Assembly: GCA_022561355.1 (NCBI GenBank)
Contig: JADFRJ010000166.1
Span: forward strand, 1-5,656
Source of the DNA: Chloroflexota bacterium
Lineage (GTDB): Bacteria; Chloroflexota; Dehalococcoidia; DSTF01; RBG-16-68-14
Direction of reading: 5' to 3'
Length of the DNA: 5,656 nucleotides
Shown in pieces: positions 1 to 4,711 of this stretch. The notes under the pieces are model-generated. The model was not told where the DNA came from and did no database searches. It saw nothing but the letters and a program-made list of their open reading frames with translations. Made by a program: the position numbers and the translations under genes. The stretch's first letter is position 1. The number at the start of each line of letters is the position of its first letter.

Positions 1-798
1 CTCGCCAATCAGCGAACTCTCGGTGCCGGCCAGCCACGGCTCGCCTTCAATTCGCCAGCCCGGGTGCTTGTCGAGCCGGAAGAACTCACCCGCGCGGTTC
101 TCGGTCAACATCATGCGGCCACTGCCAATCATTGTATTGCCACGGTCAAAGCCCTCAGCCAACACCTCGACCGGATGGATATTCGAAGAGCCCAGACTGC
201 CGGCGCCGCCTGGATGGAAAAACCAGGCGTATGGCTGGTTTTGCTTGATGATCAACGTGTTATCGTCCACAACTTCGATCGATTCAAGGATGTCGTGGTG
301 CCAGCCAAGGCCCGGCGCAAGGTTGTCCGCGGCGTACGCCTCATACGTGGCCTTGATATCACTGGCGAGCACAGGCCGCCCGTTAACCGGCGGCTTGTCA
401 TGGAAGACAGAGTTGGCGATCGTGATCACGTACTCCAATCCCTCTTCATCAACCTGCTCTACGTTCGTGGCGAGCAACAGCTCTACTATCTGCGTGTCGA
501 GCGGGACGTAGAAGAGGTGGTCAAACACAGCGCCGCCGAACGCGATATTCGGGATCAGCGCGGTAGCGCCAAACGTGTCTAGCGTCGGCAGCACCGCTGC
601 GTGGGAGCCGTGGAGGATCCCGTCCTTCGTGACCTCGCCCTCATCGACGACCGTCGCGACGCCATTCGTGGTGCTGTCACTGTCGCCGCAACCCACCAGC
701 GCGATGGCGCCCGCTCCCACGGCCGTGACGCCGGACGCCTGCAGCAGACGCCGGCGCGTGATCCGTTGTCTCAGGTACTTATCGTAGACGCGTGCCAT
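1..798 (-). CDS. ABC transporter substrate-binding lipoprotein, peptide/nickel (SBP_bac_5) type, partial
   Basis: This is the N-terminal 266 codons of an extracytoplasmic solute-binding protein; the frame stays open to the left edge. The start is ATG at 798-796, with AGGGAGG (810-804) five bases upstream. Residues 14-19 (TRRRLL) form a twin-arginine motif, followed by a hydrophobic stretch and a lipobox LVGC with Cys37. It should therefore be Tat-exported and lipid-anchored, with a Ser/Thr/Asp-rich linker (CGDSDSTTNG) after the cysteine. The mature part has family-5 hallmarks: FHDKPPVNGRPVLASDI (the usual 'F.dG.p.ta.Dv' segment) and IGSGRMMLTENRAGEFFRL (the usual 'vGtGpy.l' segment). Such proteins capture peptides, nickel chelates or other small solutes for an ABC importer; the ligand cannot be read from this part. 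Permease and ATPase genes would be expected beyond the left edge. The gene is divergent from the methyltransferase. Family is well supported; substrate is unknown. Confidence 0.88.
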   Translation of the reverse strand, partial: MARVYDKYLRQRITRRRLLQASGVTAVGAGAIALVGCGDSDSTTNGVATVVDEGEVTKDGILHGSHAAVLPTLDTFGATALIPNIAFGGAVFDHLFYVPLDTQIVELLLATNVEQVDEEGLEYVITIANSVFHDKPPVNGRPVLASDIKATYEAYAADNLAPGLGWHHDILESIEVVDDNTLIIKQNQPYAWFFHPGGAGSLGSSNIHPVEVLAEGFDRGNTMIGSGRMMLTENRAGEFFRLDKHPGWRIEGEPWLAGTESSLIGE

Positions 799-869
799 CG
801 CTACCTCCCTCAAGGCGGCGGCGAAGGCGCTGTCCCCGGTAGCGTCCTACCCCGCACGCTCCCCGTGAC

Positions 870-882
870 TGAATGACATTCA
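870..882. promoter_or_regulatory. 13-bp perfect inverted repeat over the -10/start site of the left-hand gene
   Basis: TGAATG-A-CATTCA is a perfect palindrome with 6-bp arms. It overlaps the -10 (881-886) and the expected transcription start of the substrate-binding protein gene, a usual place for a repressor operator. GTGAC also occurs twice as a direct repeat nearby (865-869 and 889-893). The protein that would bind is unknown; it may be a chance palindrome. Confidence 0.3.
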
Positions 883-910
883 TATACAGTGACAGGTAGC
901 GGGCTGTCAA
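881..910 (-). promoter_or_regulatory. Predicted sigma-70-type promoter of the substrate-binding protein gene
   Basis: On the minus strand there is a perfect TTGACA (910-905), an 18-nt spacer and TATATG (886-881, 4 of 6 matches to TATAAT). Transcription would begin near 875, leaving a leader of about 75 nt before the ATG at 798. A 13-bp palindrome overlaps the -10. Confidence 0.55.
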
Positions 911-959
911 GCTGTGATCACGGCACCTACAAAAATGCACTATCGGCTCATTCGAAATC

Positions 960-988
960 TTGACGCTTCAGCAGCGGCGGCCTAGAAT
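960..988 (+). promoter_or_regulatory. Predicted sigma-70-type promoter of the methyltransferase-plsX operon
   Basis: TTGACG (960-965, 5 of 6 matches) and TAGAAT (983-988, 5 of 6) are separated by exactly 17 nt, close to ideal. The start of transcription would fall around 994-996, giving a leader of only about 24 nt before the ATG at 1019. Confidence 0.65.
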
Positions 989-994
989 CCAACA

Positions 995-1010
995 GCCGCC
1001 TGAAAGCGGC
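995..1010 (+). other. Short stem-loop at the predicted 5' end of the methyltransferase-plsX mRNA
   Basis: GCCGC (995-999) and GCGGC (1006-1010) pair over a 6-nt loop CTGAAA. If the predicted promoter is right, this hairpin begins at or next to +1 and ends 8 nt before the ATG. No Shine-Dalgarno sequence is visible between stem and start codon. It could stabilise the mRNA 5' end or affect initiation. It is not a terminator, since no T tract follows. Confidence 0.35.
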
Positions 1011-1018
1011 GACATACC

Positions 1019-1795
1019 ATGGCCCATCGCTCCCCTACCCTGCCAGAACTGATCGACCTCGACTTCGGCGACTTCGCTGAGGACCTGCCGCTTTACGAGC
1101 AGCTCGCCCGACGTTGCGAAGGCCCCATCCTTGAGCTAGGCGTCGGTACCGGCCGGGTCGCTCTTCGGCTCGCGCAGTTAGGGTACGAGGTTTGGGGCAT
1201 CGATAAGTCGGCCGCCATGCTCGAGCGCGCGCGCAGCAAGGCCGCGCCGGACATCATCAGCCGCCTCCATTTAGAGCAGGCCGACATGCGCGACTTCGCC
1301 CTCGAGCAGAAGTTCGGCCTGGTCTTCGCCGGGTTCGGCGGCTTCGACCACCTGTTAAGCCCCGACGACCAGGCCCGTTGCCTGCGACGCGTGTACCACC
1401 ATCTAGTACCCGGCGGGCTCTTCGTCTGTGATCTGCGGCCCCTCCTGCACAACAGTTGGGAACTCGGAGACAGTGTGCCGATTTTCCACGATTGGACGCG
1501 CGAACTGCCTGATGAGAGCATGACGGTCATCAAAACGCATTCGGTACGGGCCGATGCAGCCCGCCAGTGCCAACGCCAGACGAACATCTACGACTGCCTC
1601 AGCGCGGACGGACAGATCAGACGCATCATCGACGAGGTTGACCTACGCTTCACAACACGCTACGAGATGGAGGGATTGATGCGTGACGCAGAACTGGAGT
1701 TCGAGCAGGTATACGGCGACTACGATCTTGGGCCGTACGACAACACAAGCGAATACATGATCACGATAGCCCGGCGTCCTGAGGAACGCTCATGA
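1019..1795 (+). CDS. Class I SAM-dependent methyltransferase
   Basis: This 258-residue cytoplasmic protein has the Rossmann-like methyltransferase core. Motif I is ELGVGTGR at residues 39-46, which binds S-adenosylmethionine. The acidic residue after strand 2 (GID62) would contact the ribose, and QADMRDF (87-93) supplies the adenine-contacting Asp. LVFAGFGGFDHL followed by VPGGLFVCDL (130-139) corresponds to the post-motif region. Residues 140-258 form a beta-rich C-terminal half common in small-molecule methyltransferases. The substrate cannot be deduced. ATG 1019 is the only sensible start: it places motif I at the usual distance, though no clear Shine-Dalgarno sequence precedes it. The stop overlaps the plsX start as ATGA (1792-1795), and GAGGA at 1781-1785 serves plsX, so the two genes are translationally coupled. 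The fold assignment is firm; the role, including any link to lipid synthesis, is unknown. Confidence 0.88.
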   Translation: MAHRSPTLPELIDLDFGDFAEDLPLYEQLARRCEGPILELGVGTGRVALRLAQLGYEVWGIDKSAAMLERARSKAAPDIISRLHLEQADMRDFALEQKFGLVFAGFGGFDHLLSPDDQARCLRRVYHHLVPGGLFVCDLRPLLHNSWELGDSVPIFHDWTRELPDESMTVIKTHSVRADAARQCQRQTNIYDCLSADGQIRRIIDEVDLRFTTRYEMEGLMRDAELEFEQVYGDYDLGPYDNTSEYMITIARRPEERS

Positions 1796-2841
1796 TCGTC
1801 GCCCTCGACGCGATGGGAGGCGACCTCGCGCCCACCGAAACCGTGGCAGGCGCGCTCCTGGCCAAGCGAGATTTTGGCATCGATGTGGCGCTCGTAGGCG
1901 CCCCGGCTGCCATTCGCCAAGAGTTGGCCAAGCACGGAGAAACCCCGGCAGGCATAGAAATCGTCGAGGCCACCGAGGTTGTCGAGATGGACGACTCGCC
2001 GGCGCAGGCCGTCCGCCAGAAGAAGCAGGCCTCGATCAACGTCGCCATGGACCTGATCAAGGATGGCAGTGCGGACGCCCTCCTCTCGGCGGGAAACACG
2101 GGCGCCGTCATGGCGGCCGCCCTGCTGAAGCTGGGCCGCGTGCGAGGCGTTGAGCGGCCAGCCATCGGCGCGATGGCGCCATTCACGGACAAGGGCATTC
2201 TCATTCTGGACATTGGCGCCAACGTAGACTGCAAACCTTCTTGGCTCGTGCAGTTCGGGCAGATGGGCTCCGTCTACATGGAGAAGGTCTTTGGCATCGT
2301 CCAGCCGCGGGTTGGCCTGTTGAACATCGGTGAGGAAGAAACTAAGGGCAACGAACTCTCACAGGAGGTCTACTCGCGGCTCCAAGAGACCAGCCTTAAT
2401 TTCGTCGGAAACGTCGAGCCCGACCGCGTGCCCCAAGGCGTCGTTGACGTTCTCGTCACCGACGGCTTCACCGGCAACGTCGCGGTGAAAGTCACCGAGG
2501 GCGTTGCCGATTTCATCTTCAGTCAGCTCCGCAAGACGCTTGCGAGCCGGCTACATTACAAGCTTGCGGCAGCCGTCCTGAAGCCCGCGCTCACGCAGAT
2601 GCGCAGCAAAATGGACTACGGAGAATATGGAGGCGCTCCGCTTTTAGGCGTCGATGGCGCGGTCATCGTCGCACATGGCCGAGCCAACGCGCAGGCGATC
2701 AAGAGTGGACTGCTGCGGGCGCGTGAAGTGGCCAGTTCCGGCATGTTGGATGCGCTACGTGGCGCGCTTGAGCCGAGCGCGCGGGACGGTGCGAAGGGAG
2801 CAGCCGCCGCTACCCGGAGCCGAGACGAGACCAGAGCTTGA
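1792..2841 (+). CDS. plsX: Phosphate acyltransferase PlsX
   Basis: PlsX converts acyl-ACP plus inorganic phosphate into acyl-phosphate and free ACP, the first step of the PlsX/PlsY route to phosphatidic acid; it is a soluble or peripherally membrane-bound enzyme. The 349-residue product carries the family signature throughout: the N-terminal IVALDAMGGDLAP (2-14), ASINVAMDL (80-88), LLSAGNTGAVMAAALL (about 98-113), GILILDIGANVDCKP, GLLNIGEEETKGNEL, VTDGFTGNVAVKVTEG, and the C-terminal GGAPLLGVDGAVIVAHGRA. The last ~25 residues are a low-complexity Ala/Arg/Asp tail that extends past the usual end near residue 330. ATG 1792 has GAGGA six bases upstream and overlaps the methyltransferase stop. 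The usual fab/acp neighbours are absent. Its 3' end overlaps the convergent csoR-like frame by 32 bp. No terminator was seen. Confidence 0.97.
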   Translation: MIVALDAMGGDLAPTETVAGALLAKRDFGIDVALVGAPAAIRQELAKHGETPAGIEIVEATEVVEMDDSPAQAVRQKKQASINVAMDLIKDGSADALLSAGNTGAVMAAALLKLGRVRGVERPAIGAMAPFTDKGILILDIGANVDCKPSWLVQFGQMGSVYMEKVFGIVQPRVGLLNIGEEETKGNELSQEVYSRLQETSLNFVGNVEPDRVPQGVVDVLVTDGFTGNVAVKVTEGVADFIFSQLRKTLASRLHYKLAAAVLKPALTQMRSKMDYGEYGGAPLLGVDGAVIVAHGRANAQAIKSGLLRAREVASSGMLDALRGALEPSARDGAKGAAAATRSRDETRA

Positions 2842-3115
2842 GCGATTCATGCAGGTCGCGCTTCTTACCCTCGTCCATGTCCACGCCTTCTAGGACGCAC
2901 TGGTAAAGGTGGAGTTCCATGATGATCAAACCGACCTGCTCTACAGCGGCGCGCACGGCCAAGACCTGCGTCAGCAAGCTATCGCACGGCTCGCCCGCTC
3001 CCGCGTCATCGCTACAGCCCGACATCTTATCGAGCATTCCTTCAATTCCGCGCACCTGACCCTCGATACGGCGCAATCGAGTCTTCGCCTGCTGGTTTAG
3101 ATCTGGATCAGTCAT
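2810..3115 (-). CDS. csoR: CsoR-family (DUF156) metal/thiol-sensing transcriptional repressor
   Basis: This small all-helical DNA-binding protein (101 residues from the chosen start) has the family core RLRRIEGQVRGIEGML at 13-28, then LLTQVLAVRAAVEQVGL and the C-terminal ESLKLWSRL. The CsoR copper triad appears intact: Cys44 (PCDSLLTQ), then His69 and Cys73 as HLYQC. RcnR-type N-terminal His and FrmR-type Pro2 are absent. Unusually, about ten extra residues (SDDAGAGEPC region, 35-44) lie between helices 1 and 2, with a further Cys34. I chose ATG 3115 because AGGGGG (3131-3126) lies 10 nt upstream; an in-frame ATG at 3124 (+3 residues) would have almost no spacing. The gene is divergent from trxA across a CsoR-type palindrome and convergent with plsX. 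Copper is the simplest effector; a persulfide- or other thiol-sensing role is also possible. Family is firm, effector inferred. Confidence 0.9.
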   Translation of the reverse strand: MTDPDLNQQAKTRLRRIEGQVRGIEGMLDKMSGCSDDAGAGEPCDSLLTQVLAVRAAVEQVGLIIMELHLYQCVLEGVDMDEGKKRDLHESLKLWSRLGSG

Positions 3116-3117
3116 GA

Positions 3118-3147
3118 TTGACATACCCCCTGGGGGTATGGTACCAT
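3118..3147 (+). promoter_or_regulatory. Predicted trxAB promoter
   Basis: A perfect TTGACA (3118-3123), an 18-nt spacer and TACCAT (3142-3147, 4 of 6 matches) point toward trxA. Initiation would be near 3154, about 30 nt before the ATG at 3186. The 19-bp CsoR-type palindrome fills the spacer, so a bound repressor would block RNA polymerase. Confidence 0.55.
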
Positions 3148-3149
3148 AC
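3122..3149. promoter_or_regulatory. CsoR-type operator: two fused perfect palindromes
   Basis: Positions 3122-3140 read CATACCCCCTGGGGGTATG, a perfect inverted repeat with 9-bp arms around T3131. Its TACCCCC/GGGGGTA core is the known CsoR/RcnR-family operator type. A second perfect palindrome, GTATGGTACCATAC (3136-3149), shares the bases 3136-3140 with it. The site lies between the csoR-like gene and trxA and covers the csoR predicted start site and Shine-Dalgarno sequence. Autoregulation plus control of trxA is the natural reading. Confidence 0.8.
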
Positions 3150-3165
3150 TATCATCAAGTGTCAA
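3138..3165 (-). promoter_or_regulatory. Predicted csoR promoter, interlocked with the trxAB promoter
   Basis: On the minus strand there is TTGACA (3165-3160), a 16-nt spacer and TACCAT (3143-3138). Initiation would be near 3131, the centre of the CsoR-type palindrome, leaving a very short leader that starts at the AGGGGG ribosome-binding site. Its -10 shares two base pairs with the trxAB -10, so the two promoters cannot be occupied at once. Confidence 0.5.
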
Positions 3166-3185
3166 GAATAAGGAGAACAACAACA

Positions 3186-3509
3186 ATGGCAAAGCCGAAA
3201 GACGTAACCGACAGTGACTTCGAGCAGGTAGTGCTCAAGGCCGACAAGCCGGTCCTAGTGGACTTCTGGGCGCCCTGGTGCGGCCCCTGCCGCATGGTCG
3301 CTCCGGTGGTAGAAGAGCTAGCGGATGACTACGCTGGCAAGGTGGAGTTCGTCAAGCTAAACACCGACGACAACCCGGACACTGCCGTGAAGTACGGCAT
3401 CCGCAGCATCCCGACGCTGCTCGTTTTCAAGGAAGGCGAGTCTGTCGGCCAGATCGTGGGCTTCCGCCCTAAGAGCGACCTGGCAGCGCGACTCGACGCA
3501 GTCCTATAG
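3186..3509 (+). CDS. trxA: Thioredoxin
   Basis: This 107-residue cytoplasmic disulfide reductase is kept reduced by the thioredoxin reductase encoded next. The classic residues fall at E. coli numbering: Asp26, Trp28, the active site W-C-G-P-C with Cys32 and Cys35, and the cis-proline Pro76 in SIPTLL. Gly84 and Gly92 (IVGF) are also conserved. There is no signal peptide or membrane segment, so it reduces cytosolic targets. ATG 3186 is the right start: AAGGAG (3170-3175) lies 10 nt upstream and the protein has the canonical length. An in-frame ATG at 3114 would add 24 residues translated straight through the operator and is not credible. The gene is the first of a trxA-trxB operon, 16 nt from trxB, and is divergent from the CsoR-like repressor, which probably controls it. 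Confidence 0.97.
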   Translation: MAKPKDVTDSDFEQVVLKADKPVLVDFWAPWCGPCRMVAPVVEELADDYAGKVEFVKLNTDDNPDTAVKYGIRSIPTLLVFKEGESVGQIVGFRPKSDLAARLDAVL

Positions 3510-3512
3510 CTC

Positions 3513-3530
3513 GTCACGCAATGTCGTGAC
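3513..3530 (+). promoter_or_regulatory. Stem-loop containing the trxB start codon
   Basis: GTCACG (3513-3518) pairs perfectly with CGTGAC (3525-3530) over a 6-nt loop CAATGT. The trxB GTG start (3526-3528) lies in the 3' arm. No Shine-Dalgarno sequence is visible between the trxA stop (3507-3509) and this start. Ribosomes ending trxA would open the stem, so it may enforce translational coupling. The stem is short and the effect is inferred. Confidence 0.4.
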
Positions 3531-4461
3531 TAACGACAGCGATTACGACATTGCAATCATAGGCGCCGGCCCCGCGGGTTTAGCCGCGGGGCTGTACGCT
3601 GCCCGCGCCAGACGCAAGACGCTCCTGCTGGAACGTGAAGTGACCGGCGGCCAGATAGCGCTGACCTCCACCGTCGAGAACTATCCCGGGATCGACGAAG
3701 CCAACGGCTTCGAACTCGGCCAGCAGATGCAGCGCCAGGCTGAGAAGTACGGCTTACAGGTTGCGTTGACCGATGTCACAGCCCTCGACCAGCGCGAAGA
3801 CGGCCTCTATTCGGTCCAGACCAAGGACGGCGTCTACACCGCGAAGAGCGTCATCTACACCGGCGGCGCGGACTACAACAAGCTTGGCGTTCCTGGAGAA
3901 GCGGACTTCATCGGCAAAGGCGTCTCCTACTGCGCCACCTGCGATGCCGCGTTCTTCCAGGACCAGGTCTGCGCCGTCGTCGGAGGCGGTGACGCCGCCC
4001 TGGATGAAGGGCTCTTCGTCACCCGCTACGCTTCGAAGGTCTACGTGATCCACCGCCGCGACGAGCTGCGAGCCAGCAGGATCTTGCAGGAGCGCGCGTT
4101 CGCGAACGCCAAGATGGAGTTCGTCTGGGACACCGTCGTCACCGCGATCGAGGGTGCGGCAGCCGTCGAGCGTCTCAGCCTGCAGAACGTGAAAACCGGC
4201 GCCGCCTCGTCGCTCGATGTCGCGGCCATCTTCATCTTCATCGGGCTCTCACCCAACACGGGCCTCCTCGATGGGCTGGTCAAGATGGACGCGGGTAGGC
4301 ACGTCTACGTCAACGAATGGATGGAGACGGAAGTTCCAGGGCTCTATGCGGCGGGCGACGTGCGCGTGAACTCCGCGCGCCAGGTCGTCACCGCCGCCGG
4401 CGACGGCGCGACGGCCGCCATTCGCGCCGATCACTACATCACGGACGCGTTCGGCGCCTAG
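3526..4461 (+). CDS. trxB: Thioredoxin reductase (NADPH, FAD-dependent)
   Basis: This 311-residue flavoenzyme passes electrons from NADPH through FAD and a redox disulfide to thioredoxin, here surely the upstream trxA product. The FAD-binding motif is IIGAGPAG (11-18). The redox centre CATC is at Cys136 and Cys139 (GVSYCATCDAAFF). The NADPH-binding motif is VVGGGDAA (151-158), with HRRDELRAS (176-184) supplying the 2'-phosphate-binding arginines. The second FAD motif YAAGDVR is at 274-280, and ARQVVTAAGDGATAA follows. Length is normal for the low-molecular-weight bacterial type. The start is GTG 3526: it puts GxGxxG at the standard position, and the nearby ATG at 3521 is out of frame and closes after two codons (ATGTCGTGA). 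There is no obvious Shine-Dalgarno sequence and the start sits in a hairpin, so coupling to trxA is likely. Confidence 0.97.
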   Translation: MTNDSDYDIAIIGAGPAGLAAGLYAARARRKTLLLEREVTGGQIALTSTVENYPGIDEANGFELGQQMQRQAEKYGLQVALTDVTALDQREDGLYSVQTKDGVYTAKSVIYTGGADYNKLGVPGEADFIGKGVSYCATCDAAFFQDQVCAVVGGGDAALDEGLFVTRYASKVYVIHRRDELRASRILQERAFANAKMEFVWDTVVTAIEGAAAVERLSLQNVKTGAASSLDVAAIFIFIGLSPNTGLLDGLVKMDAGRHVYVNEWMETEVPGLYAAGDVRVNSARQVVTAAGDGATAAIRADHYITDAFGA

Positions 4462-4482
4462 GAGCGTTTTTCAAGATCGCCA

Positions 4483-4509
4483 TGCTAAGCCTGTCGAAGC
4501 ACGCGAACG
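4483..4509. repeat. Possible dispersed REP-like element
   Basis: This stretch, between trxB and the tRNA gene, reads on the minus strand as CGTTCGCGTGCTTCGACAGG and then CTTAGCA. It resembles the widespread intergenic repeat of the type 'CTTCGACAGGCTCAG..CGAACG' that I recall from many bacterial genomes. The ends TGCT/AGCA can pair, but internal pairing is imperfect. Only one copy is present in this window, so its repeat status rests on recollection. Confidence 0.35.
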
Positions 4510-4516
4510 TCTCGCC

Positions 4517-4558
4517 TTGTCGCGCTTCGCGCTCGAGTCGTAGACTTCCTCGTAGACT
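4517..4558 (+). promoter_or_regulatory. Possible selC promoter region with a 12-bp-spaced direct repeat
   Basis: TTGTCG (4517-4522) and TAGACT (4541-4546) with an 18-nt spacer form a weak promoter-like pair that would start transcription about a dozen bases before the tRNA. The 9-mer TCGTAGACT occurs twice, at 4538-4546 and 4550-4558, exactly 12 bp apart, so a second TAGACT lies just upstream of the tRNA 5' end. Confidence 0.35.
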
Positions 4559-4565
4559 CTCTCAT

Positions 4566-4662
4566 GGGAGTGGATGGAGCCCGGTGGCTTCCGCGGTCTT
4601 CAAAACCGTTGTGGGGTGGTAGCCCCATCCCAGGTGGGTTCGACTCCCATGCACTCCCGCCA
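4566..4662 (+). tRNA. selC: tRNA-Sec (UCA anticodon)
   Basis: This is the selenocysteine tRNA, which is charged with serine, converted to Sec-tRNA by SelA, and delivered by SelB to UGA codons carrying a SECIS element. The acceptor 5' strand GGGAGTG (4566-4572) pairs with CACTCCC (4652-4658). The D arm is a 6-bp stem GGAGCC/GGCTTC (4576-4581/4586-4591) with the 4-nt loop CGGT, a tRNA-Sec hallmark. The anticodon loop CTTCAAA (4598-4604) carries TCA at 4600-4602. The long variable arm is TGGGG/CCCCA (4612-4616/4623-4627) with a 6-nt loop. The T arm has loop TTCGACT (4639-4645). Discriminator G4659 and an encoded CCA (4660-4662) follow. The eighth acceptor pair typical of bacterial tRNA-Sec would be G4573/G4651, a mismatch. 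No selA, selB or recognisable selenoprotein gene is in the window. Confidence 0.93.
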
Positions 4663-4711
4663 TCGATTTCTTGCGAAATTTGGCGGGCGGCGAGCTGGCG
4701 TCACCACGGGG

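Noticed and set aside
64..582. Long plus-strand open frames across the first ~870 bases
   Set aside because: They are shadows of the minus-strand substrate-binding protein frame, which has a Tat motif, a lipobox and family motifs; the plus-strand translations show no recognisable domain.
914..921. GTGATCAC palindrome between the divergent promoters, CRP-like at first sight
   Set aside because: CRP sites need TGTGA and TCACA separated by 6 bp; here the half-sites abut, and an 8-bp palindrome alone is weak evidence.
3116..3124. csoR start at ATG 3124 (three residues longer)
   Set aside because: AGGGGG would lie one base from the start, too close to serve it, whereas ATG 3115 has 10-nt spacing. 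It cannot be fully excluded.
3114..3185. Extended trxA start at ATG 3114 (24 extra residues)
   Set aside because: It would translate through the operator and promoter elements; ATG 3186 has AAGGAG upstream and gives the canonical 107-residue thioredoxin with Cys32/Cys35 numbering.
4453..4471. Possible rho-independent terminator at the end of trxB (TTTTT at 4467-4471)
   Set aside because: Only a 3-bp CGC/GCG stem can be formed before the T run, too weak to call.
4665..4680. AT-rich hairpin ATTTC/GAAAT right after tRNA-Sec as a terminator
   Set aside because: The stem is only 5 AT-rich bp and no T tract follows.
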